A program made the position numbers and the translations under genes. A stretch of DNA of 64,000 nucleotides from Zychaea mexicana. Its lineage: Eukaryota > Mucoromycota > Mucoromycetes > Mucorales > Lichtheimiaceae. Below the pieces are notes generated by a model. The model searched no databases, was not told where the DNA came from, and saw only the letters and a list, made by a program, of their open reading frames with translations. Location: positions 62,001 to 126,000 of the forward strand of contig NW_026516703.1 in assembly GCF_025766255.1 (NCBI RefSeq), given 5' to 3'. The stretch's first letter is position 1. Each line of letters starts with the position of its first letter. Positions 34,133 through 44,552 of this stretch are shown piece after piece.

Positions 34133-34939
34133 TTTGAAAAAAAAAAAGTTAATTACTCATCTTCCTGCTGAACGTACCTTACTTTTATATATACCCGAAT
34201 CGCTTGCGGGCGAATTACACATACAGTTTTCACAAGCTGTTAGGATTGCAAACGCAAATTATAGTATCTTCACCTTCAAGATAGGATCTTCACCTATCTC
34301 CATCATGCAATAATAGACTATCTGCCGCTTTTTTTGCAACTGGTGTTTTAGTTTTCTATCAATATTCACAGTTACATCTATCATGCTGCCGGATACAACC
34401 GTAGCTGTCAGTTATACATCGGCAAAGAAATCAGAACCCTTTTTGAAGTATAATTGATGGTCATATCTAGGGGAAACTCGCATCGGTTATCACTTATCGT
34501 TGATATCCGCTATCATTACCCGTTTTAGCAACTGTGATCTCTCAAGCAAATGGGTCGACACACGCACATTTGGAATTAGCCATGGTTTCACAGCGGCATA
34601 CAAATTTTTTTTTATTTCTTCCGAATTTCCATTCTAAGAATTGTGTGTCGACGTTGACTCACGTTGCTTGAGAGTACCCCAAATCAATTGTTTCTTAAGC
34701 ATCTTTAGTCTATTTCTATTTGGCTAACTTCTTAAAAAAATGTTTTGGGAAGGAGAGGATAGTCGTCAAAGTCTGCTGGTTTAGGAAAATTTTGCAGGCG
34801 AAGGGGAAAATTGAAACGCACTCATGCATATTCGAGTAAATAATACTCACGTGAAATTTCCTAATTTGGTTAGTATCTAATGCCTTACACTGTTATTCGT
34901 AAGAGCTGAGATGTGGCCACACCCTATTCCTTCTACCAG

Positions 34940-37126
34940 ATGCCACCACTTAGGAAGCGCCAGAAGAGCGCTAGAGAGAACGCAAAGAGAAAACAACACG
35001 ATGAATATGGAAGATTCATAGCTTCGGAAAGTCCAGCGACTATTACATATGTCGATGCAGGATCTGAACTAAGTGACAATAACGACGACGATAATATCAA
35101 CGATTGGGAACTCCTTGACCTGACGCACAATATATTACAACAGGCTGCAAAACTATCGCTGGCCTGGAAAGACGATGCAGATAAATCCATGCGTGTAGTA
35201 TATAACAAAGACTCCCGTACGACCAACTGGCGAAGACGAACAGAAGCAAGAGCTGCTGCAGAAGGTTGCAAAAAGGTCGATGATTATTTCACGAAGGTGA
35301 CGCAAACGCCGTGTATACATTCAGAGAACTCTTCTAAAGCTCTCCACAAAAACCACAGCGTCGCCAATATTGATGGTGAGGAGCAACTCTCACAGCTTTT
35401 AGCATCTTTAAAAGCACTTATAAAGCCGGTAGCAAACAAAGGAAGCACGCTCAATACTATGGGTGCTTTTCAAATGGCAAAAATACAAGCTGTATACCGG
35501 TACTATCACTATCGGTCACAGGGATTGAAAAGTATTGATAGTTCTCAAAGAGCTGCTGTCGATATCTGGACCACCCCATCAAAAGAGTACAGGGCAAAGG
35601 CCATCCGCTACTGGGCGCGCGAATTCCGTGATTCTGGGTCCATCTCAACACATCAACAAGGGAAGCATGTAAAAAGAGAATCACTCCTCAGTGACGAGTC
35701 CGTGGAAGAACGAATCCGTCTATTGATAGGCGGTCAAAAACTCGAACTGCGTAACCTCCCTGCTTTTGTTAAAGTTATCAATGAAAGTATCATCCCTGAG
35801 ATACTTGGTGTTCCAGGCTCAGTATCACAGACGACATTATGGCGATATATGTCTGAGTGGGGTTATCGATACCGCAAAAACAGCAAGGATATATATTACG
35901 ACGGGCACGAACGAGATGACGTGGTAGCATACCGATTAAAATGGGCTAAACGAATGGTGGAGTACAAGAAGCGGATGGACTCGTACGAAGGACAACGTGC
36001 AGAAATCATCATTGAGCCATCTTTAGCGCCTGATCAAAAGAAAATTGTTATGGTTACCCATGATGAGTCAACCTTCTATGCAAACGACGGTAAACAAAAG
36101 CTATGGCTGGCAGACGGCGAGAGTATCCTACGCAACAAAAGCCCTGGACAATCCATTATGATATCCGAGTTCCAATGCGCGTGTCATGGCACAATGCGAT
36201 CTGGAATATGGACCTCGCGTACATACTTCTATGCAGGGGCTAACCGAGAACAGTATTGGACCAGCAAAGACATGGTTAAGCAGTTAGAAGAAGATGCGAT
36301 CCCACTATTTGACCTTTTGCACCCTGGTTGTCAAGCATTATTTATATTCGATCAAAGTAGTAATCATAACGCTTACCCAAGTGATGCATTACTGGCGAGA
36401 ACTATGTGCAAGGATCCAAAGCGGTGTGGAGTGGATAACGCAGAGCATGACTGCAGCATGCACGTGTATCGGGACAGCTACTTTATCGATGAAGCAACCA
36501 AAGAAAAGAAAACACAAAGGATGTACATGAATATCGAAGAAAACATTAAGAAACGCAAGCGAGGTGTCACGATAGTCACGGCCGACAAACAGCAAGTATG
36601 CCAATTCAAGGGGATAAAAATCATTTTGAATGAGCGTGGACTTTGGTTTGAGGAAGACCCGTATAGACCTGGAAAAGTTTGGCGAATGGATTGCAAAAAA
36701 GAAGAAGCGGACGATAGCAAGTGTTGTGCTAGACATTTTCTTGGTGCTCAGCCCGACTTTCGAGATCAAAAGACAGCCCTTTGTGAAGCTGTGGAGAACG
36801 CGGGTCACATTTTTGAGCTATATCCAAAATTCCATTGCGAGTGCATTTGGATCGAACGATATTGGGGCCAAGCAAAGTACCATGCACGAATCAATTGTGA
36901 TTACAGTTTTAAAGCTTTGAAAGAAAACTTACCAAAGTTCCTGGATACTGTTTCGCCCCCAGACGAAGTACCTACACTAATTAGACGATTTTATGGAAGG
37001 GTGTGGCGTTTTATAGATGCTTATTCCCAAGAACTACCAACTCCCGAAGCTATCACTCTTGTGGAAAGATATACTTCCCGAACTTACAGCTCACACCGTC
37101 GTGACGATTTCCCTACTATTATTTGA
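34940..37126 (+). CDS. Long DDE transposase of element E2 (728 aa)
   Basis: It matches the E1 protein except for Ile at residue 636, where E1 and the 705-residue paralogue both have Asn, three residues before the catalytic Glu (IWIERYW against NWIERYW). In Tc1/mariner-like enzymes the corresponding NP/NW-I-E motif is strongly conserved, so this copy may be impaired. The frame is otherwise intact. The Harbinger insertion upstream probably removes its native promoter context. Confidence 0.83.
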   Translation: MPPLRKRQKSARENAKRKQHDEYGRFIASESPATITYVDAGSELSDNNDDDNINDWELLDLTHNILQQAAKLSLAWKDDADKSMRVVYNKDSRTTNWRRRTEARAAAEGCKKVDDYFTKVTQTPCIHSENSSKALHKNHSVANIDGEEQLSQLLASLKALIKPVANKGSTLNTMGAFQMAKIQAVYRYYHYRSQGLKSIDSSQRAAVDIWTTPSKEYRAKAIRYWAREFRDSGSISTHQQGKHVKRESLLSDESVEERIRLLIGGQKLELRNLPAFVKVINESIIPEILGVPGSVSQTTLWRYMSEWGYRYRKNSKDIYYDGHERDDVVAYRLKWAKRMVEYKKRMDSYEGQRAEIIIEPSLAPDQKKIVMVTHDESTFYANDGKQKLWLADGESILRNKSPGQSIMISEFQCACHGTMRSGIWTSRTYFYAGANREQYWTSKDMVKQLEEDAIPLFDLLHPGCQALFIFDQSSNHNAYPSDALLARTMCKDPKRCGVDNAEHDCSMHVYRDSYFIDEATKEKKTQRMYMNIEENIKKRKRGVTIVTADKQQVCQFKGIKIILNERGLWFEEDPYRPGKVWRMDCKKEEADDSKCCARHFLGAQPDFRDQKTALCEAVENAGHIFELYPKFHCECIWIERYWGQAKYHARINCDYSFKALKENLPKFLDTVSPPDEVPTLIRRFYGRVWRFIDAYSQELPTPEAITLVERYTSRTYSSHRRDDFPTII

Positions 37127-37344
37127 ATATTACCAAATAAAGAAGCGGCATTTGAAATCTCAAAATTGAAACATTGGCGGTTATAGATGAAATACACCAT
37201 ACGGCAAAAGGAAACTCATCATATGTATGTATATGTGCGTGTGTGCGTAGGAAGTAGTGTTATTATCCTCGCTATCACGTCGTGGCTTAATATATATGTG
37301 TGTATTAAGATCTACAATATTTGCTAGATAAATGGAGTTTTGTT

Positions 37345-40077
37345 TTACTCTTTGGTAGATAACCGTTCCAACTCCTTTGCAATAGATGCATTGTAGCGTC
37401 CCTTTAAAATCTCTTCGTCTCCCCATCCGCTAAACCCCTTGTCCGTACTGTTTTCATCGTCACTGTCGGTCTCGTCGCTAAAGTTATCCAGCGAGCAAGA
37501 GGACATGCTGGATGAATCGACCTCTGCAGCATTATTATTATTACTACTGCTAGTGCCACCAGCATTTCCTCTAGCATCACTGTCGTAGTCATCGTCGCAA
37601 AACATGCCAAATACTTCATCATGTAAAGCATCTGAGGAAGGAGAATGTTTGTATTTTCGTGAGCTTCCTGAGCTTGCGGTCGGCGACGTTGGACTTCCAC
37701 CACCCGTCGTGTTATTGGTGCTTGTGCTGCTGGGAGAAGCGATACTCGTCATCATCATGGATCGTGACATGCCTGTACCTGAAGGTCGACGTGACACTGA
37801 AGAGTTTGAACGTCCCGGTGTTGAAGATGCACTTCGCCTGCCATTGCGATTGTTGGATTCCACTACAGCAAATGATTTTTGTCGTTGACGCCGATTCCAG
37901 TGAAGACAGTTGGATAACGAGTTAAACCAATCAGTTGCTTGATCTTCCTTACAAACCTTTTATATATTAAAGCCATTTAATTAGATATGTTTTGCCTGCT
38001 TCATCAAGCAACCCCACCCCATTATTGCTATAGCACACCAGCAAAAAGATATGTATTATTTGAACTTACAGTAGGGAATGGGTATTTGGATGCTGTCACC
38101 TTGATATGATCACCCTCTATAAAGAACACAACACATGATGAGCTGGAATCACAGTACAATAGAGAGCAGAGAAAAAGTACATGTTGTATTTGTACGCTTA
38201 CGTTTGAGCTCGACACGACCACGACCATCAAAACTTGCCCATGCGGTATTACGAGAATTATAGGGAACACAGATCCGGAGTTCCATAGAATCAGGAACCA
38301 GCGTTGGTCGGAAGGAGAGTGTGTGTGGACAGATTGGTGTGATAAGTAATGCGTGAATAGCAGGATGCGTAAGTGAGCCTCCAGCTGAAAGCTAATAATG
38401 ATCATTGTTATTTTACATTAGGAACGGGCATTATTTGAGGTCACAGAAAGCGCGATGCTTGATCGACTATAAGTACTTACTGAATAAGCTGTGCTGCCGG
38501 TAGGTGTTGAGATGGCCAATCCATCTGCTTGAACGGTTGTAAGGTGTTTGTCATCACCAAAAAGCTCAAGCAAGCTGACATATGGACTTGGGCCGCGATC
38601 CACTACTAGATCGTTGATCACTTGATACTTCTCCACTGGTACCGTTGTAAAACAAGGGATTTGCCGTTGCTCCATCATATCATCGTCATCCCCCCAATCC
38701 ATTTCGTTGCCACCGCCTCCGCCGCCACCATTAACTGCCCCTGATTCGTCCTCGTCATCCAGATCTTCGCCGTCTACTTCGCCAAACTTTTTGCGTCGAC
38801 TCTTTTTGGTTTCTCTGCACCAACCACCGACTGTGATCTTGCCTGTGACGGGATTGCGCTTGACGTTACGAAGTTGTATTGTTCTAGCTTGCTCAGGTGT
38901 TTTACAATCCGGATGCGGCACGCGACGATATACAGTGCAAGTCAATCGGCCGCGCAAGTTGATTCGTACGCCATGTTGCATTGCATGAGTCAAGTATTTG
39001 TCGTAGTTTTCGAATTCGAATGGAGTTAAGAAACCAAGTGATCCCAGGTGAAAAGGGATGACAGGCGGTACATAAGCTTGGAACAGCCAGGATGTAAACA
39101 GAACCTACATAAATATGGGTGTGTAAGTAAAAGCCGTCTTCGGGGATCATCTCCTGGTTCCTTTTTCATGCAATCCATATATCAGCATTTACCGTGCCAT
39201 CCCCTCCGAGCTAAAACCACAAGGAAGAAAGAATGATCGATTAGCTTTATCTTTCTCTCTCTCGGAAGCAAACGGGATCAAAGCAAGATTTCTTACCGTG
39301 ACAATGAAATCAAAGAGTTTGGGTTGCAGTGCGCATAGTTCAGGATTCCAAAACCGTAATTTATCTTGATACTCGGGATAACGCTGCATTATCTTATTGT
39401 ATCGGAACCCTCGAGCATTCTTGATCTTCTCATCCACATATCTATCATCGATTGATCATCATCGTATATGTATGAGCACCAAATATCTGATCCTTCGGCA
39501 TTTGCATCTTATATATACGGGGAAGGGTTAGAAAGAAGTTTATCTCCTTACACGGTCAGCCCACTCGGTTGTCCATAACGAGGCGTTTTAATTAACCATA
39601 GAGCTAGTTCGCGCGTCATACCAATAAGCGACAGATCGCCTGGCTTTGTGAGAATCATTACTGACTTTGGATTATCCCACTTGATCCGCGTACGTCCTGT
39701 TTAAGCAATTTCAGCAAAGTTGAAAAGGGACAGGGGCATAACAGCGTGTCAGTTGTCATTACGTTTGAGGCCATTGCTGCTGTCAATTGTGCTTCCCACT
39801 TTTTATTCGGTGTTTGTGCATTACCAATCTTTTTGGAGACTTCTCGTACGGCGCCGGCAGTATCTGATAAACGTTCGGACGTCTGTGCTCCTGAAGGTGC
39901 AGTGGTAGTAGCAGCAGACGTTTTGCATGGGTCTTGTTGCTGTGAATGCTGTGACGAAGTATGATGCTGCTGTTGCTGCGACAACGGGTTCGGTGACACA
40001 TTCGGTACTGAACCTGGCCCGCGTTGGTGTACCACTGGTGGCAATTCTGCAGGGATTTGCGTTTCGTTGTTCGACAT
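37345..40077 (-). CDS. UTR1: NAD kinase, 677 aa, 8 exons
   Basis: It phosphorylates NAD(H) to NADP(H) using ATP; Utr1-type enzymes are mainly cytosolic. Exons, 5' to 3': 40077-39825, 39696-39552, 39441-39297, 39210-39193, 39104-38481, 38391-38202, 38116-38070, 37956-37345; all borders are GT-AG and the frame closes. Motifs: WDNPKSVMILTKP, LGGDGT at residues 182-187 (nucleotide-binding GGDG, on an 18-nt micro-exon), LGSLGFLTPFEF, and ADGLAISTPTGSTAYS near 381-395. The N-terminus is Gln/Ser-rich. An acidic/Gly insert (DLDDEDESG...GDDDD) interrupts the catalytic domain, and a Ser-rich, acidic tail of about 170 residues follows KSFAVVE. The stop lies 145 bp from element E2. Confidence 0.92.
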
Positions 40078-40909
40078 ATTTATTTCTTTCGTATAGTTGA
40101 TTAGAAATAGAAATAGAGAGTGTGTGAAGGTTATGGAAGAAGAAAGGACGCTTTAAATAAAGGCTTGAATTGAGGATATAGAAGACGTAATCGATGAACA
40201 AGTTAGGAAGGTAAACGTGTACAGAATGGGGAAAAAAATAAAAAAAAGAAGATACAGTGTCTAATATGTGTGGGTCATTAACACATCTGATGTCGCTCGC
40301 AGTAGTGGCGACGACGCCGAGTACGTTTTTTTTTTTGAGCGTAACAAAAAAAGGGCTGTGTAACCTTATTTCCATTTGACGAAGCAAGAGCGGTTCGGTA
40401 AGCCGATCGTTCAAGCTTAAAAAATATATCATTCCCTCCTTTTCTCCGAGCTGCTCGTACTGATACGAAATGCTTTTTCTGCGCTCACTCACACTCATTT
40501 TCTTTACAGAAAACATGTAGATGGCAATCGTACACCAGTCCATCATAGAGGAAAAGAATATGCACTGCTACACGTGGTCGAAATGATGTGAACACACGAT
40601 ATAGTAGGTATTAGCCATGTAATGGGTCAAGATACCGATTTCTCCCATAAGAAAGTTACATTGTTCCATAAAAAGCATAAAACCTTTATGCACATACGCC
40701 CCCATGAGGTAAAGCTCTTTTTATATCTTGGGATGTCGCTATGAGTGCACCAGAAGATGTGGCTGCGGTAAAGGCGTTGTCAGCAATAATGCAGATATCA
40801 TTGAAGTTAATGCAATCTCAGTACCCAAAGTATAGCTTGCTTGCAGATTACTGCCTGTACCAATAATCGCTGTAAGTACAGTACGTTACTGATGCAATAA
40901 CCGTCATCC

Positions 40910-41530
40910 ATGCTCGTGCGGCTGCTAAGATATTATATAAGTACATATCAGGTGGACACCGTCGACAGATATGGCAGAGTTCATATTGGGCATTATGAAC
41001 CTTGGCTTGATCAATGCATAAACGAACTTCGAGCATCATTTTGTCTTCCTTTTACGCACGCACCAGAAATTCATCAACATGCGACACATCTGTGTAGTTC
41101 AGAGGATTGGTCATCCTAACGATTACCGGGTTCCACTTTGCAAAGATTATCTTTTACAAGAAAGAAGAAAATGCGACATACCTGATGTCCAACAGCGAGC
41201 CTCCCTAAAAATCCGTCGCTTTAATGATATTCTCACAGTCCTTCTTGGCTTCAACTGCATCTCTATCTTCCGTCAATTCGTAGTCTGCAAACCAACAGCA
41301 ACCCCCAGTGACCAAGAGTTATTGCTCCAGCACTGCTACCTCTTTCTTATCCACATCCTTAATATAACAAAACTGGGCATTGTCAAACAGCATGTCAACC
41401 TCCCCCCCTACCCATCTTCATCATCACAACAAAAGGTCTACATAGCTTATCGTCCACCAGTACAAATCACTCGCAGCCGCTTATTTACCACCGGATCCTC
41501 ACAGCAATCAAACACCTCGTCAATTTAAAA
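40910..41530 (+). pseudogene. Fossil of the gene A family
   Basis: VDRYGRVHIGHYEPWLDQ near 40960-41010 parallels NRYQRLHKGHYDPWLTE of gene A. A degraded continuation follows in several frames to about 41530. It is much more diverged from the arm copies than they are from each other, so it is an older, independent relic. Confidence 0.4.
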
Positions 41531-41929
41531 ATGGTCTGCCACCTAAACGAAAAATACATGCATGCAAAAAAATGCAAGGAAACGACCTGTAGAGGAGGAT
41601 AGAGACGGAGCCATGAATTTGTACGCTTATATGGATAGCCTAGTGCATCAACAACACATTTTTGTAAACTCGCTTCAGAACTCTCTAAAACATCAAGTCG
41701 TTGTATGTCATGTTGCACCTGAGCCCTTTACAATAGTTACACTTCAATACAAAGTTCAGAGTTCAAAAAAAATGTCTCCCGCGTCATGCGACCGCGTCAT
41801 ATCAGCAGTATAAATAAGTGCTGCACAAAGCAGCAGATGTCCCATTCATATGGGAGCTTGATATTAACCGGCAGCGAGCAGACTCATCCCTTTTACCAAA
41901 ACATCTGCGCTGAGGCTAAAGCCATTGGT

Positions 41930-42330
41930 TAGGTCATGATAATAAGCAGCTTGGAATACTCTGATGGCTGGATTACCAAGTTTGAGAAGCGCCAGTTACA
42001 AGTCAAGACATATGCACAGTGAAGCAGGATCAGCAACATAGACACTGGAGACGTGCAGCAACGGATCGCCGATATCGAGGAAAAGATCAAGCAGAATGGA
42101 ACCTCGAACGTATTTAACTTCACCGAGACGGGTATTCTTTATGCCCAGGTTCCACGCAGAACGATATCAAAAGCTCCGCTCTTTGGTATGAAGGAAGACA
42201 AAATGCGGACCATCAATTGCCTTAACGTGTAACGCTGATGGCTCTTTCAAGCACAAGCTTTCTTTCCTTGGTTATGCAGCCAAACCTCATTGTTGCGAAA
42301 CAGGTATGTATGTAGTTATACATCAGTAAA
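41930..42330 (+). pseudogene. Fossil pogo/Tigger transposase
   Basis: SDGWITKFEKRQ, then FNFTETGILYAQVPRRTIS and GMKEDKMRTINCL, parallel FSDGWMTRFMKRH, NIDETGLFYKQ and GLKVDKSPVTVVL of the arm Tigger copies. Stops and frame changes interrupt it. It is a diverged older copy of the same transposase family. Confidence 0.5.
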
Positions 42331-44454
42331 ACAAAGCATTTATCAATAATAGCATAGCATAATTCTAGGGACCGATTGCTTAGATACACGCTTTCCGTGA
42401 CGCTGGGGACTTATAAAAAGCTAGATTATCCAGATAAGCGTATCCGCGCTCAAAAGAGCTATAAGGACCTTTTGTCCTGATCGACACCATCGCTCACTTT
42501 GCACTTTTACAATGTTTTAAAGAAACAGAATACTCTGATAGTATGTCTGTTTGTTAATGTGTGTCTTTTATTCGACCACTTTAATATACATATCATAAAC
42601 AAGATGAATGTATCGTGTAACAGCTAGGACAATCGGGACCTAGTCCCAGTAAAACATCAAGCACGAGTATGAAAATCCAAGATGGTAGTTTATTGTTTAT
42701 AAAAGCCTTCAGAAGACTTTGAAGGCTTTTCCACAGCTTTTGAAGATTTTAAAGGGCATCTATATTTATTTTTTGACGACGTGGAAGCATTAAGTATCAA
42801 GCGCCTACATTATCAAGGAATAATCAATCACTTCTGATTTCACAATGAGGAACATGTTAGCCCACACTACCCCACACCCCATCCACTACTCGGCACACAC
42901 ACTTACTTGCGACACGGATTTAGTTAGCCCCGCGTTCGCCAGCATGGCGGCCCAGTACACATCAACTTTTCGCTGTCCAGCCAAACGTAACACTTGTCGA
43001 AAGGTGCGGTTCCTGCTACTACAAGAAAAAGAGAAAACCACGCAAGCGCAATTTTTGTCTAACTAGCATATCATCCCACTCCATCCACCCTCCTCGTTTT
43101 CCTTGATACCTGCTCTATTCGTTGATAAGTCCACCAGACAACAGCCCTCGCAGATGACGACGCGCCGCTACTCGGGACCGCGTCATCGTTCAACAAGAAG
43201 AGGGTGTAAAAAAAGTGAATGTAATTAATAAAGATCGCAGAGAGAGTTCCTAACTGAGAGGCAAGCCCTTCCCCAGCGTCCACAAACCCACTTGGGAGTA
43301 CACAACTACGCGAGTGACTCAAACAGCAGAAGGTTCCCTTGATGGTGTAAGAATGCCCCAGGAGCAGCCAGCCACGGTCAGAGATGCAGGACTAGCCACG
43401 CTTGGAGCTCTTGGAAAATAGATAAAAAGAAAGGTTTCGCGGCCACTGGTCGCCGGACAAGTAGGGATTCGTCCTCTCTTACTCTGAATACTCGTAGAGG
43501 GCATATACTTGGAGCCGGGTACGGTTTAGGACCACTAGGCATGCTCATATCAGCCCGCCATGCACAGCGGATCCAAAGGCGGCCAACCCTCAAACCCGCA
43601 CACTCGCTGCACACTTTGGGCAGTCTGCTGACATGAGATGCCTAAAAGAAAAAGTAAAAGGGAGAGAAGAAGTGATCCCAAGCAACATCGCGTGCCTGCA
43701 TTTATGAAGAGAGAACGAAAAATAATAATTATTAAGAACACATTATCAGAATTTACCAGTCATTAAGATTGAAGAGAAAACAACCATTCAAAAGTGTTCA
43801 GCATCTCTTACCTAACGTTTTTTAACGTTGATCAGGGGCAGTTTGAGTCGTACCCCAGACTTTCGGAAGGCTCTTGTGTGAAGCAAAGCTCAGTGGCAAT
43901 GTTTCGAGCAAACCGGGCTTCTTTTGCAAAGAAAGCCAATTGTAAATGCTTGAAAATGAAAGTAAATGCCACAATAATTAACTTTTGTTTCTATTTCAAA
44001 AGTGCAAACAAGTAATAAAGTTACAAAATCTCTTTATATATACTTGTTGTCGTTTCACGGGCTACAATGTTGATTGCTGTCCTGTACACTTTGTGAGATG
44101 TAAATTTGGTGCAGAGCAAACACAGGAAAATACGCGCTAAAAAAAAGTCGCCACAGATATGCAGCCCCGCTGTGACGTCATCTAATCTCTTATGATATTG
44201 CTACTGTGCACCTTTAATCAAAAGAGCTATAGAAAAAGAAGTTTTCGAACTTAAAGAAGTTGCCTGTCATTGTCTTGGGTGCTGTTTTCAAGCAGTGTAT
44301 GAATGTTTCACAACTGCAAGGCAGCTCCGCTTACTTTTGTGGCAGATATAGTACCTGAACTGCCGCCACAGAAATCAGCGACTACAATAGAAGCAAGGAA
44401 AAAAGGATCTACAGGTGTTTTGTGCCTGAAAGTTGATATACTAACCCAAATCGA

Positions 44455-44552
44455 CGCTACGCTTTTGAATACGCTTTTGAATACGCTTTTTAGAAATGGA
44501 TACGCTTTGGGATACGCTTTTTTTGACGCGGATACGCTTTTGAATACGCCTT
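44455..44552. repeat. Degenerate tandem repeat, core GATACGCTTTT
   Basis: Seven or eight imperfect units of about 12 bp (variants of TACGCTTTTGAA) lie side by side. There is no associated gene. Confidence 0.6.

Larger units (their letters stand above)
30854..34679 (+). mobile_element. PIF/Harbinger transposon, 3,826 bp
   Basis: Perfect 37-bp terminal inverted repeats (30854-30890 and 34643-34679) start GGGTACTCTCAAGCAACGTG. The 3-bp target duplication is CAA (30851-30853 and 34680-34682). The uninterrupted site is visible in E1 at about 5095-5110 in reverse. It carries the two genes typical of the superfamily, a HARBI1-type transposase and a Myb/SANT-like DNA-binding protein, in convergent orientation. 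Both genes are open, so this copy may be autonomous. Confidence 0.96.
19905..37199. repeat. Right arm of the giant palindrome
   Basis: This is the inverted counterpart of 2588-19120, ending in element E2. Removal of the Harbinger element and one CAA leaves 13,466 bp, one base from the left arm. Unlike the left arm it lacks the 3,066-bp transposon: the uninterrupted target is at about 30500-30515. Beyond its end (TA at 37200-37201) is the 3' side of the NAD kinase gene. Confidence 0.92.
30764..37199 (+). mobile_element. Element E2, interrupted by a Harbinger element
   Basis: Second copy of element E in inverted orientation to E1. TA flanks at 30762-30763 and 37200-37201. The left end reads TGGTGTATTCCATG and the right end is the inverted TGGTGTATTTCATC repeat. 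The Harbinger insertion at 30854 lies about 90 bp inside the 5' end, separating the transposase gene from its terminal repeat by about 3.8 kb. The total is 2,607 bp without that insertion, exactly as E1. Confidence 0.92.

Noticed and set aside
2588..37199. Palindrome as a sequencing or assembly artefact (long read folding back on itself)
   Set aside because: Such artefacts normally have little or no unique centre and identical arms. Here a 784-bp unique spacer, two arm-specific insertions with proper target duplications, and scattered substitutions differ between arms. Raw-read support should still be checked.
2588..37199. Starship, Maverick/Polinton or LTR retrotransposon identity
   Set aside because: I found no tyrosine recombinase captain, no protein-primed polymerase, retroviral-type integrase, capsid or packaging ATPase, no reverse transcriptase and no LTRs.
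39658..39824. Extending NAD kinase exon 1 to QSQ at 39658
   Set aside because: The frame after 39824 lacks family similarity. A donor at 39824/39823 joins SKKIG to RTRIKWDNP in phase and restores the conserved N-terminus.
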